Positions 11,359-20,738 of a stretch of 64,000 nt of DNA are shown here, one piece after another. How positions within the stretch are numbered: the first letter of the stretch is position 1; each line of letters opens with the position of its first letter. The stretch spans positions 19,406,209-19,470,208 of the forward strand of contig OX424562.1 in assembly GCA_949152475.1 (NCBI GenBank), given 5' to 3'. The notes beneath the pieces are model-generated. The model had not been told where the DNA came from. It made no database searches and saw nothing but the letters and a program-made list of their open reading frames with translations. The translations under genes were made by a program, and so were the position numbers. This stretch comes from Terebella lapidaria (lineage: Eukaryota; Annelida; Polychaeta; Terebellida; Terebellidae).

Positions 11359-12807
11359 GCTGACGGGCCGAAATTAAGCCGAAGTACTTCCCAAGTACTG
11401 ACTAGGCTGGCTGTAACAAAGTCTGGATTTCTTCAAAACCAGCCTAGTTCAAATGCCGATGATACAAGCCGAATTAACTCCAAAGTCTTGTGACCAGGAT
11501 TTCAATGATATCACAGTCTATAGGCCGATAAATATTGTTCGATTAGCACAGTTTCTATAACAATAGTCTGTATCTCAATAGCCGAAACTTCTGACAATAG
11601 TCCTTCTCCTCCAAAGTCTCAGGCACAAGTGACCTGATTGCCGCTAATCTTCAATGCCGTACACAAAGATGCTGACAGCATCTCGATTCTTAGAACTGGG
11701 CCGGGGGGCGCTCTCTATATGTATAGAAAACGTCTTTACGCTATGTATCATTGTTCCAAGCGTACACACAGCAAGGCGGGGCCGTCGTCAAGGAAACGCG
11801 GGGCGATCCTTCTCTGACCTCTTGGGTCAGTCCATTACGACAGTAGGGGTGTCCTCACACTGTCCAGATTTCCGTATGTCCATCTGCCGTCCCCTGGATA
11901 ACTCGTGCCGAATCATTGTCTTTTTATACTAGTCGACTGTTCAGATTACTGGGCTCTTTTTGCCCGACGACTCACTATTGTAATTATTAGGGGCGACTTC
12001 ATGTAGGTGCTGTAAACAGCTAAAATGTTTATTAGCGCTCGTGCGTGCCTTGTGAACTCATCAGTCCATCATTCCTTCTCCCACAAGTTAGCGCACAATA
12101 AACTACGGGGTCGAGTTGCTGTTTCACAGACGACACACAGTTATTAAAGGCTGAGATATGAATATCAATCACTCACAGGGGCGGACATCGTTCCATTCAT
12201 TTTCAGCCAGTTCACAGGACGACGGGGCCGCAAATATTGTAGGGGTCGAAATTGCAATGATCTGGGTCGGTCACACCGCGGCGCTTTGAATACTTTGGGT
12301 GATGAATTTGATGACAGGCCGCATCTTGGCATGATAGCTATGTAGTGACTGGTTCACGTACCACTGGGCCGTTCCTCCGAATATTACATGGAGTGAGTAG
12401 AGGCTCTGTCGACGCTTACTCCAGAACGAATCACACTATCACCTCTTCGACAACTAAGTGGCCTTACTCACGGTGTGACTGGTTTTTTATCCTCTTCGGC
12501 TGGCACATGGATGGAAGCTTTACATGATAATCTTAGTCATTGCGTAACATACGCCTTGATCAATGGTACATGTTATACGGGGTCGAAACACATATCATAA
12601 TGCAACCAATTTTTCACCAGCATCATAATTATAATATCATATCTAGTGTGTATATATCGAGTTTGCCTCACTGACATCTTGTACATGTTAAATGCATATA
12701 TTGTTATTGTAATATAATATATTATTATTGGGAAAGACATGATATCATAGTCCATTAGACATGCATAATTCATCATCAATGATATCAATCAGATAACAAG
12801 GCCGGGG
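11359..12807 (-). other. Non-coding spacer between pol and the third ORF
   Basis: About 1.45 kb inside the LTR element without a long ORF on either strand. It still carries the element-specific GGGTCG and GGGCCG motif on the plus strand (for example near 11776, 12112, 12224, 12241, 12263 and 12579), so the motif does not depend on coding. Confidence 0.6.
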
Positions 12808-15800
12808 TTATCTGTAGCGGGCCGGTCTGCGTGCATTTCGTCTGGGTCGATTTGGTCGTGCAGGCGGGGGCGTAGCCTCGCTTGTCTCGGGGTCGGAAGA
12901 TACCACAGGCTTTTGCCTGCGTGTCTTGCGTGCCGGTCTTGGAGTGTCGGAACTTGATCTGTGTGATCTTTTCCGTTGTCGATGTCGACTTGAGCCGGAT
13001 GAGGTCGGAGATCGCGATTGACGATCCGGGGTCGTTTGCGAATCAGACTCTGCTGTTTGGTCTGAATCAGTATGCCGATCTTGGACTGTTACCTCCCAAG
13101 GGTAATAGAACTCCTTGAGAAGTCCCATGGGGTCGGGTGACTGTTCTGGGTCGGACTTGCTTGACGACGACGTGGGTCGTACAGGGTCGGAGTAGATGTG
13201 GGCCGCTTGGTTGTCACCTTCGTATGGCTTGAGCACATCCAGATGAACAACACGAGTGTTCCGAGGGTTGGAAACCAGGGCGATTCGGTAATCAACCTCG
13301 GTTACACGGTCGATGATCCTCCAGGGACCAGTCCAGGGCCGAGCGAACTTATTATTCTGCGTGAGTGGCAGGTAATAATACCGGACCAGTTCGCCTGGTT
13401 GAAACTGGGGTCGTGGTTTCGCGTGGGCGTCATAACCCAACTTTTGCCGAATTGCCGCTTTCTCGAGATGGTCTTGGGCGAAACCGTGGGCCGTTCTGAT
13501 GGCTTGCCGCAAATACTCCACATACTCCGGACCACACGGAGGTAGAGGCTCAGGGTCGTAGGTCGGAAACATGAGGTCGACTGGCAAGTTACACTCGTGT
13601 CCATACACCATCAGATGCGGGGTGCATCCCGTGGACGAGTGTACTGAGGTTCGATAGGCCATTAACACATATGGCAAGTGCAAGTCCCAATCGTTTGCAC
13701 GATCGCTGACGAACGCACTCAGCATGTTGAGCAATGTCCTGTTGAATCGCTCAACCTGGCCGTCGCTCTGGGGTCGGTATGGGGTCGTACGAATCTTCTT
13801 AGCGCCCAGTAGACGCACAACATGCCGGAACAGGGACGACTCAAACTCAGTACCTTGATCGCTATGGACCGCTTTGGGGACACCGTGGTAGACTATCCAC
13901 CGATTCACCAGGGTGTCGGCAACATTTTTGGCCGTATGTCGCCGTAGCGGAAAAGCGTCAGTGTACTTCGTGAAGTAGTCCGACACGACTAGCACATACC
14001 GATAGCCTCTTCCCGTGACCTTGTGGGTGTCGAGGATGTCCATCGCTATTCTGTCGAACGGCGCTCCTGTCGGTAGCTGTGTCAGGGGCGATCTTTTTGG
14101 GGCCGGTTTACCCTTGCGGGTCACACATTGCGGGCAGCGGGCACACCAGCGGGCGACGTCCAGCGCCAAGCCGGGCCAGTAGAATCGGCGCCTGACTCTC
14201 TCGATGGTACGCTGTATGCCGAGATGTCCGACAATCTTGAGGTCGTGTAGTTGGTGCAGAACTTGTGTCCTGAGTGCTACGGGGAGCACGGTTTGCACCA
14301 CGGGCCGTCCAGCAGGGTCGGGTTTTATATGTCGAACTAGCACACCGTCTTGTAGCGCCAGGAGGTTCCAGCGGGAAACAAGTGTCTTTACCTCCTCTCC
14401 TTGGCGGGCGACTTCTCGTGAGTCGGGCTTGGTGCCGGCTAGTATCCATTGCCGCACTTTTCCGACGCTGGGGTCGGCTTGCTGTGCCGCGACAATGTCC
14501 TGGGTCGAATAGTCCGAAAGCCACTTTTGTCCATCAAGTGTGGCGTCCAAAGCACGGACTCGAACAACTTGGCGTGCCGAAACTAGCTGGGGCAAGACCG
14601 GTGATGTTATCGAATCACTGTCCAGGAGGTCTGCCCTTGTCTGGGTCGGAACAACAGTTATCCGACGAACTGGAAGTTCTCCGGAACTTGTTTCTGGGTC
14701 GGTCGGAGGTGTGACGAGTCGTCCGGGACAGTCTTGGTGTTTGCAACTGTGGCACCGTGACAAGCCGTCGGCGTTACCGTGTAATTTTCCGGGTCGATGC
14801 TCTATCCGAAAGTCATACTGCTGTAGCTTGGCGAGCCACCTAGCGAGCATGCCGTCGGCGTCGCTGTAGTTTTTCAGCCACCTTAGCGAGCTATGGTCGG
14901 TTCGGAGGAGGAATTTCCTACCCCAGAGGTAGTGCCGATAGTGTTGCACCATCTCAACTACTGCCAGTAGTTCCCGATAGGTGGTGCAATAGTTCCGCTG
15001 GGTCCGGGACAGGGTCTTGCTGGCGAACCCGATGGGGATCTCCTTCCCGTCAACCCTTTGTGAGAGGGCTCCTCCCACAGCAAAGCCGCTTGCATCCGTA
15101 TCGAGGATGAAGTAGTCCTCCGGATTCTGGGTCGGATGAGCGAGCTTGGGCGCCTTGATGAGGGCGTCGCGGAGTCGCTGGAAAGCTCGTCGCTGGGCCG
15201 GTCCCCAAGTGAAGTGGCATTCACCTCGGGTAAGCGCTACGAGAGGTTCAGCGATCTCAGCGTAGTCCTTGATGAATCGCCTGTGGTAGTTGGCGAAACC
15301 AAGGAAAGCCCTGACGTCGGTGATCTCGCACGGGGTCGGCCATTCTCTGATGGCTTTGACTTTGTTGGGGTCGACTCGGATTCCTTGGCCGCTCACTATG
15401 AACCCTAAGTACAAGATTTCCCGTTGAAATAACTCACACTTCTTGGGCTGAAGTTTCAGGCCTGCCGATCTGATTCGATCCAGGACCGCTTCCAGGTTTG
15501 CGAGTGCCTGGTCGAATGTTCTGCCGTAAGCTATCACGTCGTCGAGATAGCACATACACCGGGTCCACAAGTAACCACGGAGTATGGTCTCCATAAGCCG
15601 TTCGAAGGTTGCCGGGGCGTTGCTAAGGCCGAATGGCATGACCTTAAACTGATAGAGTCCCTTCCTTGTGGCGAAGGCAGTCTTCGGTCTGTCGCTGGGG
15701 TCGACTTCAACCTGCCAGTAGCCAGAGGCCAGGTCTAGGGCCGAGAAGTAGTTGGCGCCTGCCAGGGCGTCATGAGTATCCTGAATGTTGGGCAAGGGAT

Positions 15801-17193
15801 ACGAATCCTTGCGGGTGACGTCATTCAGGAGCCGATAGTCGACACAGAAGCGTACCTGTCCGTTCTTCTTCCGCACGAGCACTACCTGTGCGCTCCAGGG
15901 CGAATCGGACGGCTCAATACACCCCAAGCGGAGCATCTTGTCGATCTCCTCGTCGATGATGCTTTGTTGCGCCTGAGGGACGCGTCGCTGTCGTTGTCGA
16001 ATTGGGGCCGAGTTGCCGGTGTCGATTCTATGCTGGACGACTTGGGTCCGTCCCAGTTGGCCGTCTGGGTGCATAAATGTGTCCTGGTATTGGTGAACCA
16101 GGTTGGCGCAACGCCGATGCTGTTCCGGCGCTAGTCCGGCGCGATCCACCATTTCTTGTAGATGTGGCGGTAGGTCGCGGTAGTGACTGGCGTCTACCGT
16201 GGCCGAGTCGGGCTCCTCTCCGGGTCGTGGCAGGGCTCCGACGACACTTTCGACAGGGCTTGCTATGGCGACAGGGTCGGAACGGGTGAGCGTAATGCCG
16301 GTATCTGCTGGATTGACTACCGACACCTTTACGCACTGCCGATTCAGGGTCGTAAGTGTTCTCCCCATGATGAGGTCGGTTTCCTCGGGAAAGGTCGTAA
16401 GTGGCTGGACTATCCTCGGGTGTTGTCGAACTCGAACTCGGGAAGTCGGGACCAGCTCCACTATTGCTTCGCTGCGTGCGGGGACGGTGACAGCTCGTCG
16501 CACGGCCATTCTGACAACATTGGCCTCAATGTCTTTATGTGCGAACAGGATTTCTTTGTGTACCTGTATCGTTCCTTCACCGTAATTCACTACAGCGTGA
16601 GCTTGCCGAAAAAAGTTCATGCCGAGAATCATGTCGTCATGTATGTCAGCCACACAAAAGGTTACGACCATATGGTTAGTTCCGACCTGTATTGAGAGGT
16701 CGATCAGTCCATCGATCGGGCTTGACTGTCCGGTGACGTCACGAATAATAGCCGAAGTAGACCGCAAATGTCGCTGGTCAGCGGGGACGTGACGTAGCTG
16801 ATCGCGTCGGAGCAGGGAGATCTGCGCTCCGGAGTCGAGTACAGCCTTTATCGTCTTGTTTCCGACGTGTACCGGCAACTTCCAGCATTTGTGATTGGTG
16901 GCGCTGGAGTTGTTGATGACAGCCGGAATTTCGGGGTCGTCTAGCGGTGGCCGGAAGAGTGTGTGCAGAGGCGGCAGTTTGGATTCCGGTCCACTCGGAA
17001 AAGCGTAGAATCCTCCGTCGTCGGAGATCCACTCGATCTCGGACATGCTGTCCGTTCCGGTGCCGTTGGCGGTCGGGGGTGACACCCCTTCAGGACGACG
17101 GTCTCCACGTGGTGGTCGCTGTGGCCGCGGTGCGGACACCCCTTCATGAAAAGAGGCCGATTTCGGGGTCGGAGCTTGACATTTTGTACACAC
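12808..17193 (-). CDS. pol: pol-like ORF (protease, RT, RNase H, integrase)
   Basis: 1,461 codons. An aspartic protease signature (LDSGAQ, near residue 120) comes first, then reverse transcriptase with YLDDV, RNase H with DTDASG, and an integrase with an HHCC-type zinc-binding N-terminus, a DDE-type core and a downstream GPWR module. The tail is a Ser/Arg/Pro-rich stretch and shows no chromodomain. This domain order is diagnostic of Ty3/gypsy elements. It follows gag on the same strand. Confidence 0.95.
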   Translation of the reverse strand: MCTKCQAPTPKSASFHEGVSAPRPQRPPRGDRRPEGVSPPTANGTGTDSMSEIEWISDDGGFYAFPSGPESKLPPLHTLFRPPLDDPEIPAVINNSSATNHKCWKLPVHVGNKTIKAVLDSGAQISLLRRDQLRHVPADQRHLRSTSAIIRDVTGQSSPIDGLIDLSIQVGTNHMVVTFCVADIHDDMILGMNFFRQAHAVVNYGEGTIQVHKEILFAHKDIEANVVRMAVRRAVTVPARSEAIVELVPTSRVRVRQHPRIVQPLTTFPEETDLIMGRTLTTLNRQCVKVSVVNPADTGITLTRSDPVAIASPVESVVGALPRPGEEPDSATVDASHYRDLPPHLQEMVDRAGLAPEQHRRCANLVHQYQDTFMHPDGQLGRTQVVQHRIDTGNSAPIRQRQRRVPQAQQSIIDEEIDKMLRLGCIEPSDSPWSAQVVLVRKKNGQVRFCVDYRLLNDVTRKDSYPLPNIQDTHDALAGANYFSALDLASGYWQVEVDPSDRPKTAFATRKGLYQFKVMPFGLSNAPATFERLMETILRGYLWTRCMCYLDDVIAYGRTFDQALANLEAVLDRIRSAGLKLQPKKCELFQREILYLGFIVSGQGIRVDPNKVKAIREWPTPCEITDVRAFLGFANYHRRFIKDYAEIAEPLVALTRGECHFTWGPAQRRAFQRLRDALIKAPKLAHPTQNPEDYFILDTDASGFAVGGALSQRVDGKEIPIGFASKTLSRTQRNYCTTYRELLAVVEMVQHYRHYLWGRKFLLRTDHSSLRWLKNYSDADGMLARWLAKLQQYDFRIEHRPGKLHGNADGLSRCHSCKHQDCPGRLVTPPTDPETSSGELPVRRITVVPTQTRADLLDSDSITSPVLPQLVSARQVVRVRALDATLDGQKWLSDYSTQDIVAAQQADPSVGKVRQWILAGTKPDSREVARQGEEVKTLVSRWNLLALQDGVLVRHIKPDPAGRPVVQTVLPVALRTQVLHQLHDLKIVGHLGIQRTIERVRRRFYWPGLALDVARWCARCPQCVTRKGKPAPKRSPLTQLPTGAPFDRIAMDILDTHKVTGRGYRYVLVVSDYFTKYTDAFPLRRHTAKNVADTLVNRWIVYHGVPKAVHSDQGTEFESSLFRHVVRLLGAKKIRTTPYRPQSDGQVERFNRTLLNMLSAFVSDRANDWDLHLPYVLMAYRTSVHSSTGCTPHLMVYGHECNLPVDLMFPTYDPEPLPPCGPEYVEYLRQAIRTAHGFAQDHLEKAAIRQKLGYDAHAKPRPQFQPGELVRYYYLPLTQNNKFARPWTGPWRIIDRVTEVDYRIALVSNPRNTRVVHLDVLKPYEGDNQAAHIYSDPVRPTSSSSKSDPEQSPDPMGLLKEFYYPWEVTVQDRHTDSDQTAESDSQTTPDRQSRSPTSSGSSRHRQRKRSHRSSSDTPRPARKTRRQKPVVSSDPETSEATPPPARPNRPRRNARRPARYR

Positions 17194-17339
17194 CCCTTCA
17201 AGGAGCTGAGGTGTGGGCTGGGCCGGCTGCGGGGTCGTTTTTGGTGTCGTTACCGGTACAGTAGTCGTGACAACCGCAGATGTGGAGCGGGGAACGTTGT
17301 CCTGTTGTCTGGAAGGTCCTTGCTCCTCAGCACCTTCCC

Positions 17340-19919
17340 CTACTGGTTTAACGACGGGGTCGGAGGTGTTGGTGGGGCCGGTTTAGTTTGGTTACCGGTT
17401 TGGTTAGGTACTGACAACACTTGAGCTGTCCTTCTGTCAGTACCGGGACCATTGGGCCGAAATGCTAGCGGTTTCATGCCGTTACGTACTAGCACATCCT
17501 TAAGCCGAAAGCATCGCATCCAGCGATGGCCGGGCTTCTTGCAAAAGAAGCACACCATGGGTCGTCCGGGTTGCGGGGGTCGATCACCTTTCATCGGGGC
17601 CGTTGTTCGTAGGACAGAGAAGATAGCCGTTTCCTCGCACAGTCCATTCTCGTCACTAAGGACGCACTGGAAGGCTTCAGCCACCCACTCGCGTGAGCTG
17701 GTTGGCACTGAGTGTTCGTCGCAACCTTGTAGGCCGGTAGTGTCACTGTCCGCGGGGTCGTAGTAGGCCGCAATTTGCTCTGGGGTTAGTGTTTCCCCCT
17801 GAGTGACTTGTCCCATGGCACAGGACAGTTCCTCATTGACAGGGTCGTCTTCCGCGTATCCACTGGCGGAAATGTCAGCACGTCGTGTGCCTCGATGTCG
17901 ATCTCTGGCTGTCCTCTGTTGACGACTCTCTACCTTGAGAACGGCCGTGAGTGCCTCACTGTAACTGTTAAAAGTGAGGGCACACAGTTTATCGGCAATG
18001 GGGTCGGGTTGGCCGTTCACGAATTGCGCAATTACAGTTCGTTGCCGCGACGTTGGCGTAACGTCGTCGAACACTTGCTCCGCCAGGGCTTGGAGTCGCT
18101 CCATGTAGTGTTCCGCGTCCTCTTTTCGTTCCCGCTTGAGGAACGGGAAATCGTCCCGTTTGGACTGTCGACGGGGCTCGGGTTCCCAGCCCTCTAGGAG
18201 TTGGCGACGGAACTCTCCCCAGGGAGTTGCGACCGGGATATTGAGAGCTAGCGCTTCAGCGCGGCCGCGTAGCGTGCTCCGGAAGGTCGTCGTCTTGTTG
18301 AGGTCGGAGTAAGTAAAGGCCGCAGCGAATTGTTCGAAACTCCGAACGTATTGAGTGAGATTGCCCTCCTTAAAGGTCGCACGCCATTGAGCCATTTTAG
18401 CCGTAGCCAACGTTTGGGGCTCAGACGTGAGTCTCTGTGGCGTGGGCGTGTCAACACTCACCGCAACTGGTGTAGTCGCTGTAGTGGCCGTCGGGGTCGG
18501 AACAGCCGAAGTCGCCGGAGCCGTCGTATCTGGGCCGATCGGGGTCGCGTTAGCGGGGGCGGTCGGTGCTGTCGTCGCGGAGACGGCGAGCGATGCGGCG
18601 GGTGGTGCCGTCGTGTGGCTGGGGTCGTGTGGTGCTTGTGCAGCGGGGGCCGGTTGACTGTATGGAGGCGTCACCCATGGTATCCCGACTGAGGGTGGGA
18701 ATACAGCCGGTGGTGGATATCGGTATACCGATCCATCCGGGCATACACCATGGTACACTAATCCGGGTTGTGTACCATGATAGCCGGTGTCAGCGATCAC
18801 GCTGGGAACGCCACCATATCCAGGCGGTGGGTTCGCGTAGCCGACATGCGGTGAATAGTATCCGACAGCTACTCCATTTGGAACACCGCTTGTTGCGCCA
18901 GGGTATCCGACTGGCGGTACACCATATCCGTTGGTGTTTCCGACTGATTGTGAGATCGGAGGTCCGATCATTTGCACAACACTTTCTGCCGGAGCAGACA
19001 CAACTTGATCTTGCGACGGATCGAAGCGCGGTTGTTCTCCGGTAGTCGGCGATGGTCGGTGCGTGGTCGGCGCGGGAGCGCGTGTGTCGGAAGTCGGCGT
19101 GTCGGGGTCGCAGAGTCGGCGACTTGATGTCGAGGGTGCTTGTCGGGGTCGCGCTTGTCGCATGGTGGCGCGAGGTTCCGCCATTGTGTCGCTGGGTCGT
19201 TGTTGTCGTAGCGGCGTCGCGATCCGGGTAGCGGTCGTCATCAGGATGTCTTCGGATGTCGCTCCCGTCTGGCTGGGTCGTGTGTACTCTACCACCGTAG
19301 GCTCGGTCGGTATGCGTGAGTACATTTCTGGCGCGGGGCCGTGTTGTCTCGGCGTCATGGACGGCGCCAGGGGTCGATTGGCCGAATAAGCGTTCGGCGG
19401 GGTCGATTCCGGAACATTGTCAGACTGACAAACCCACTGTCGTATCCGAGAGTTACTTGGTGGGTGCGTAACCATTGACGTGTCTATGGTTACCGGCCGA
19501 ACGTCCACTGCTAATTGTTCTGGGTCGATATCACAATCTACGCTCGCTCTTTGACGTGAGCGCGTATAGTTTCTGTCGGCAAAGTCACTTTTCTGGGTCG
19601 CTCTAGCCGGCGTGGCCGAGTACGCTCTAGCGTGCGCACGCAGAATGTCACTTACTGTATGTGACGGGTCGAGCGGGTCTTCGTCTAGGAACTCCTGCAC
19701 CAGGTCGGTAGGCGGCGAAAACGATCTCAGGGACGAATGGTCGCCAATGGAGTCGAAAAGGCCGGACGGTTGTTGCTCCTGCGACAGTGGAACTGTATCG
19801 CTCATGGCAACTGAGCGAGGGCCGGAAGGTCGGAAGGCCGGATTCGGATTGATCGTCACTTCATCATCCGTAGGGTCGAGTGGCTCACCGCGGGAGGCTC
19901 CCGGGGCCAATGCCATCAA
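17340..19919 (-). CDS. gag: gag-like ORF of the LTR element
   Basis: 859 codons. The N-terminal half is Pro/Thr/Ser rich and low in complexity. The middle has the helical, Trp-containing character of retrotransposon capsid proteins. Near the C-terminus there is a CCHC zinc knuckle (CFFCKKPGHRWMRC), the usual nucleocapsid RNA-binding motif. It is the first ORF after the 5' LTR and is longer than most gypsy gag proteins because of the disordered N-terminal part. Confidence 0.85.
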   Translation of the reverse strand: MMALAPGASRGEPLDPTDDEVTINPNPAFRPSGPRSVAMSDTVPLSQEQQPSGLFDSIGDHSSLRSFSPPTDLVQEFLDEDPLDPSHTVSDILRAHARAYSATPARATQKSDFADRNYTRSRQRASVDCDIDPEQLAVDVRPVTIDTSMVTHPPSNSRIRQWVCQSDNVPESTPPNAYSANRPLAPSMTPRQHGPAPEMYSRIPTEPTVVEYTRPSQTGATSEDILMTTATRIATPLRQQRPSDTMAEPRATMRQARPRQAPSTSSRRLCDPDTPTSDTRAPAPTTHRPSPTTGEQPRFDPSQDQVVSAPAESVVQMIGPPISQSVGNTNGYGVPPVGYPGATSGVPNGVAVGYYSPHVGYANPPPGYGGVPSVIADTGYHGTQPGLVYHGVCPDGSVYRYPPPAVFPPSVGIPWVTPPYSQPAPAAQAPHDPSHTTAPPAASLAVSATTAPTAPANATPIGPDTTAPATSAVPTPTATTATTPVAVSVDTPTPQRLTSEPQTLATAKMAQWRATFKEGNLTQYVRSFEQFAAAFTYSDLNKTTTFRSTLRGRAEALALNIPVATPWGEFRRQLLEGWEPEPRRQSKRDDFPFLKRERKEDAEHYMERLQALAEQVFDDVTPTSRQRTVIAQFVNGQPDPIADKLCALTFNSYSEALTAVLKVESRQQRTARDRHRGTRRADISASGYAEDDPVNEELSCAMGQVTQGETLTPEQIAAYYDPADSDTTGLQGCDEHSVPTSSREWVAEAFQCVLSDENGLCEETAIFSVLRTTAPMKGDRPPQPGRPMVCFFCKKPGHRWMRCFRLKDVLVRNGMKPLAFRPNGPGTDRRTAQVLSVPNQTGNQTKPAPPTPPTPSLNQ

Positions 19920-19961
19920 TGCCGGTCAGGTCTGGGTCGATAATCCGAGACTAGCTCAGAT

Positions 19962-19979
19962 CCTGGTCGAACGGCGCCA
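19962..19979 (-). other. Primer-binding site candidate
   Basis: One base inside the 5' LTR the minus strand reads TGGCGCCGTTCGACCAGG. It starts with TGG, as expected for the complement of a tRNA CCA end. I cannot assign the tRNA. Confidence 0.65.
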
Positions 19980-19980
19980 A

Positions 19981-20734
19981 TGTGAAGAATATCGTTCACG
20001 GCCGATATCAAGCCGGTTTAACTGGGTCGTCGTGTGATTCAATAAGCCGGCAGTTTCAATTCAACTGTTTATTGTGGTGATAGGAACAATGATTCAGTCA
20101 CTCACAATCAGGGCCGCACTCTCACCTACGTCGGATGATATCCCAGTCTATATTTTTATATTCCTAGTATAGTCCTTTATATATCTTGCACATATATCCA
20201 ATGGTTTATATATCACTTATATTCAGTTCGTATATTAATATCGACAGTCTTCACAGGAACTTTTGTATATACGTCCTGCCACTGGGATTTACACTACACT
20301 TCTGCGCAGTAAAGCGGGGCCGAGGGACCATGTGGCTGTGTAATTTCCCGCCAAGTGTAAGCGGTGTTGTGATAGGTTGAATGTGTGGTGCAATGCGCTG
20401 ATGTCACCGGGAAAGTGGGTTTCCCCGGCTCGTGTCAATACTTGGAATGCCTGTATGTGTGCACGTGATGTATGGAGTATGTGTGTCAAGTTCTATGTTT
20501 AGAAGTCAGTGCATGTGAAGGTCAAGGTCGAGTAAATGGGGCCGAGTGTACTGAGCTAGCGGGGCCGCAGGTGCGTGGTTTGACCTGTGTATGTAACCAT
20601 GACTACATGGAGTTTATGCTTGTGATCGTATAGTGTGTACTTGTCCTGTATGTAAGTCATGTAGAATGAATATTTGTTGTGGAAATGTGTAGTGCGCGGG
20701 AGGGACGGGAGTAACAGTCGCTAAAATTACTACA
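19981..20734 (-). repeat. 5' LTR (element orientation)
   Basis: 754 bp, same sequence as 7304-8057 as far as I can read. Bounded by TG and CA and followed on the outer side by the CTAT target duplication. Confidence 0.95.
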
Positions 20735-20738
20735 CTAT

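Larger units (their letters stand above)
7304..20734 (-). mobile_element. Ty3/gypsy-type LTR retrotransposon, whole-looking and young, with an extra ORF
   Basis: A 13.4-kb element on the minus strand inserted in the inverted-repeat element. The parts in element order are: 5' LTR (19981-20734), primer-binding site, gag, pol, a 1.45-kb spacer, an additional long ORF, a polypurine tract and 3' LTR (7304-8057). The LTRs are both 754 bp, begin TG and end CA, and look identical by eye, which points to a recent insertion. It is flanked by the 4-bp direct repeat CTAT (7300-7303 and 20735-20738). All three ORFs are open, so the copy looks whole. The protease-RT-RNase H-integrase order is that of Ty3/gypsy. 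I do not assign a clade. Confidence 0.95.
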
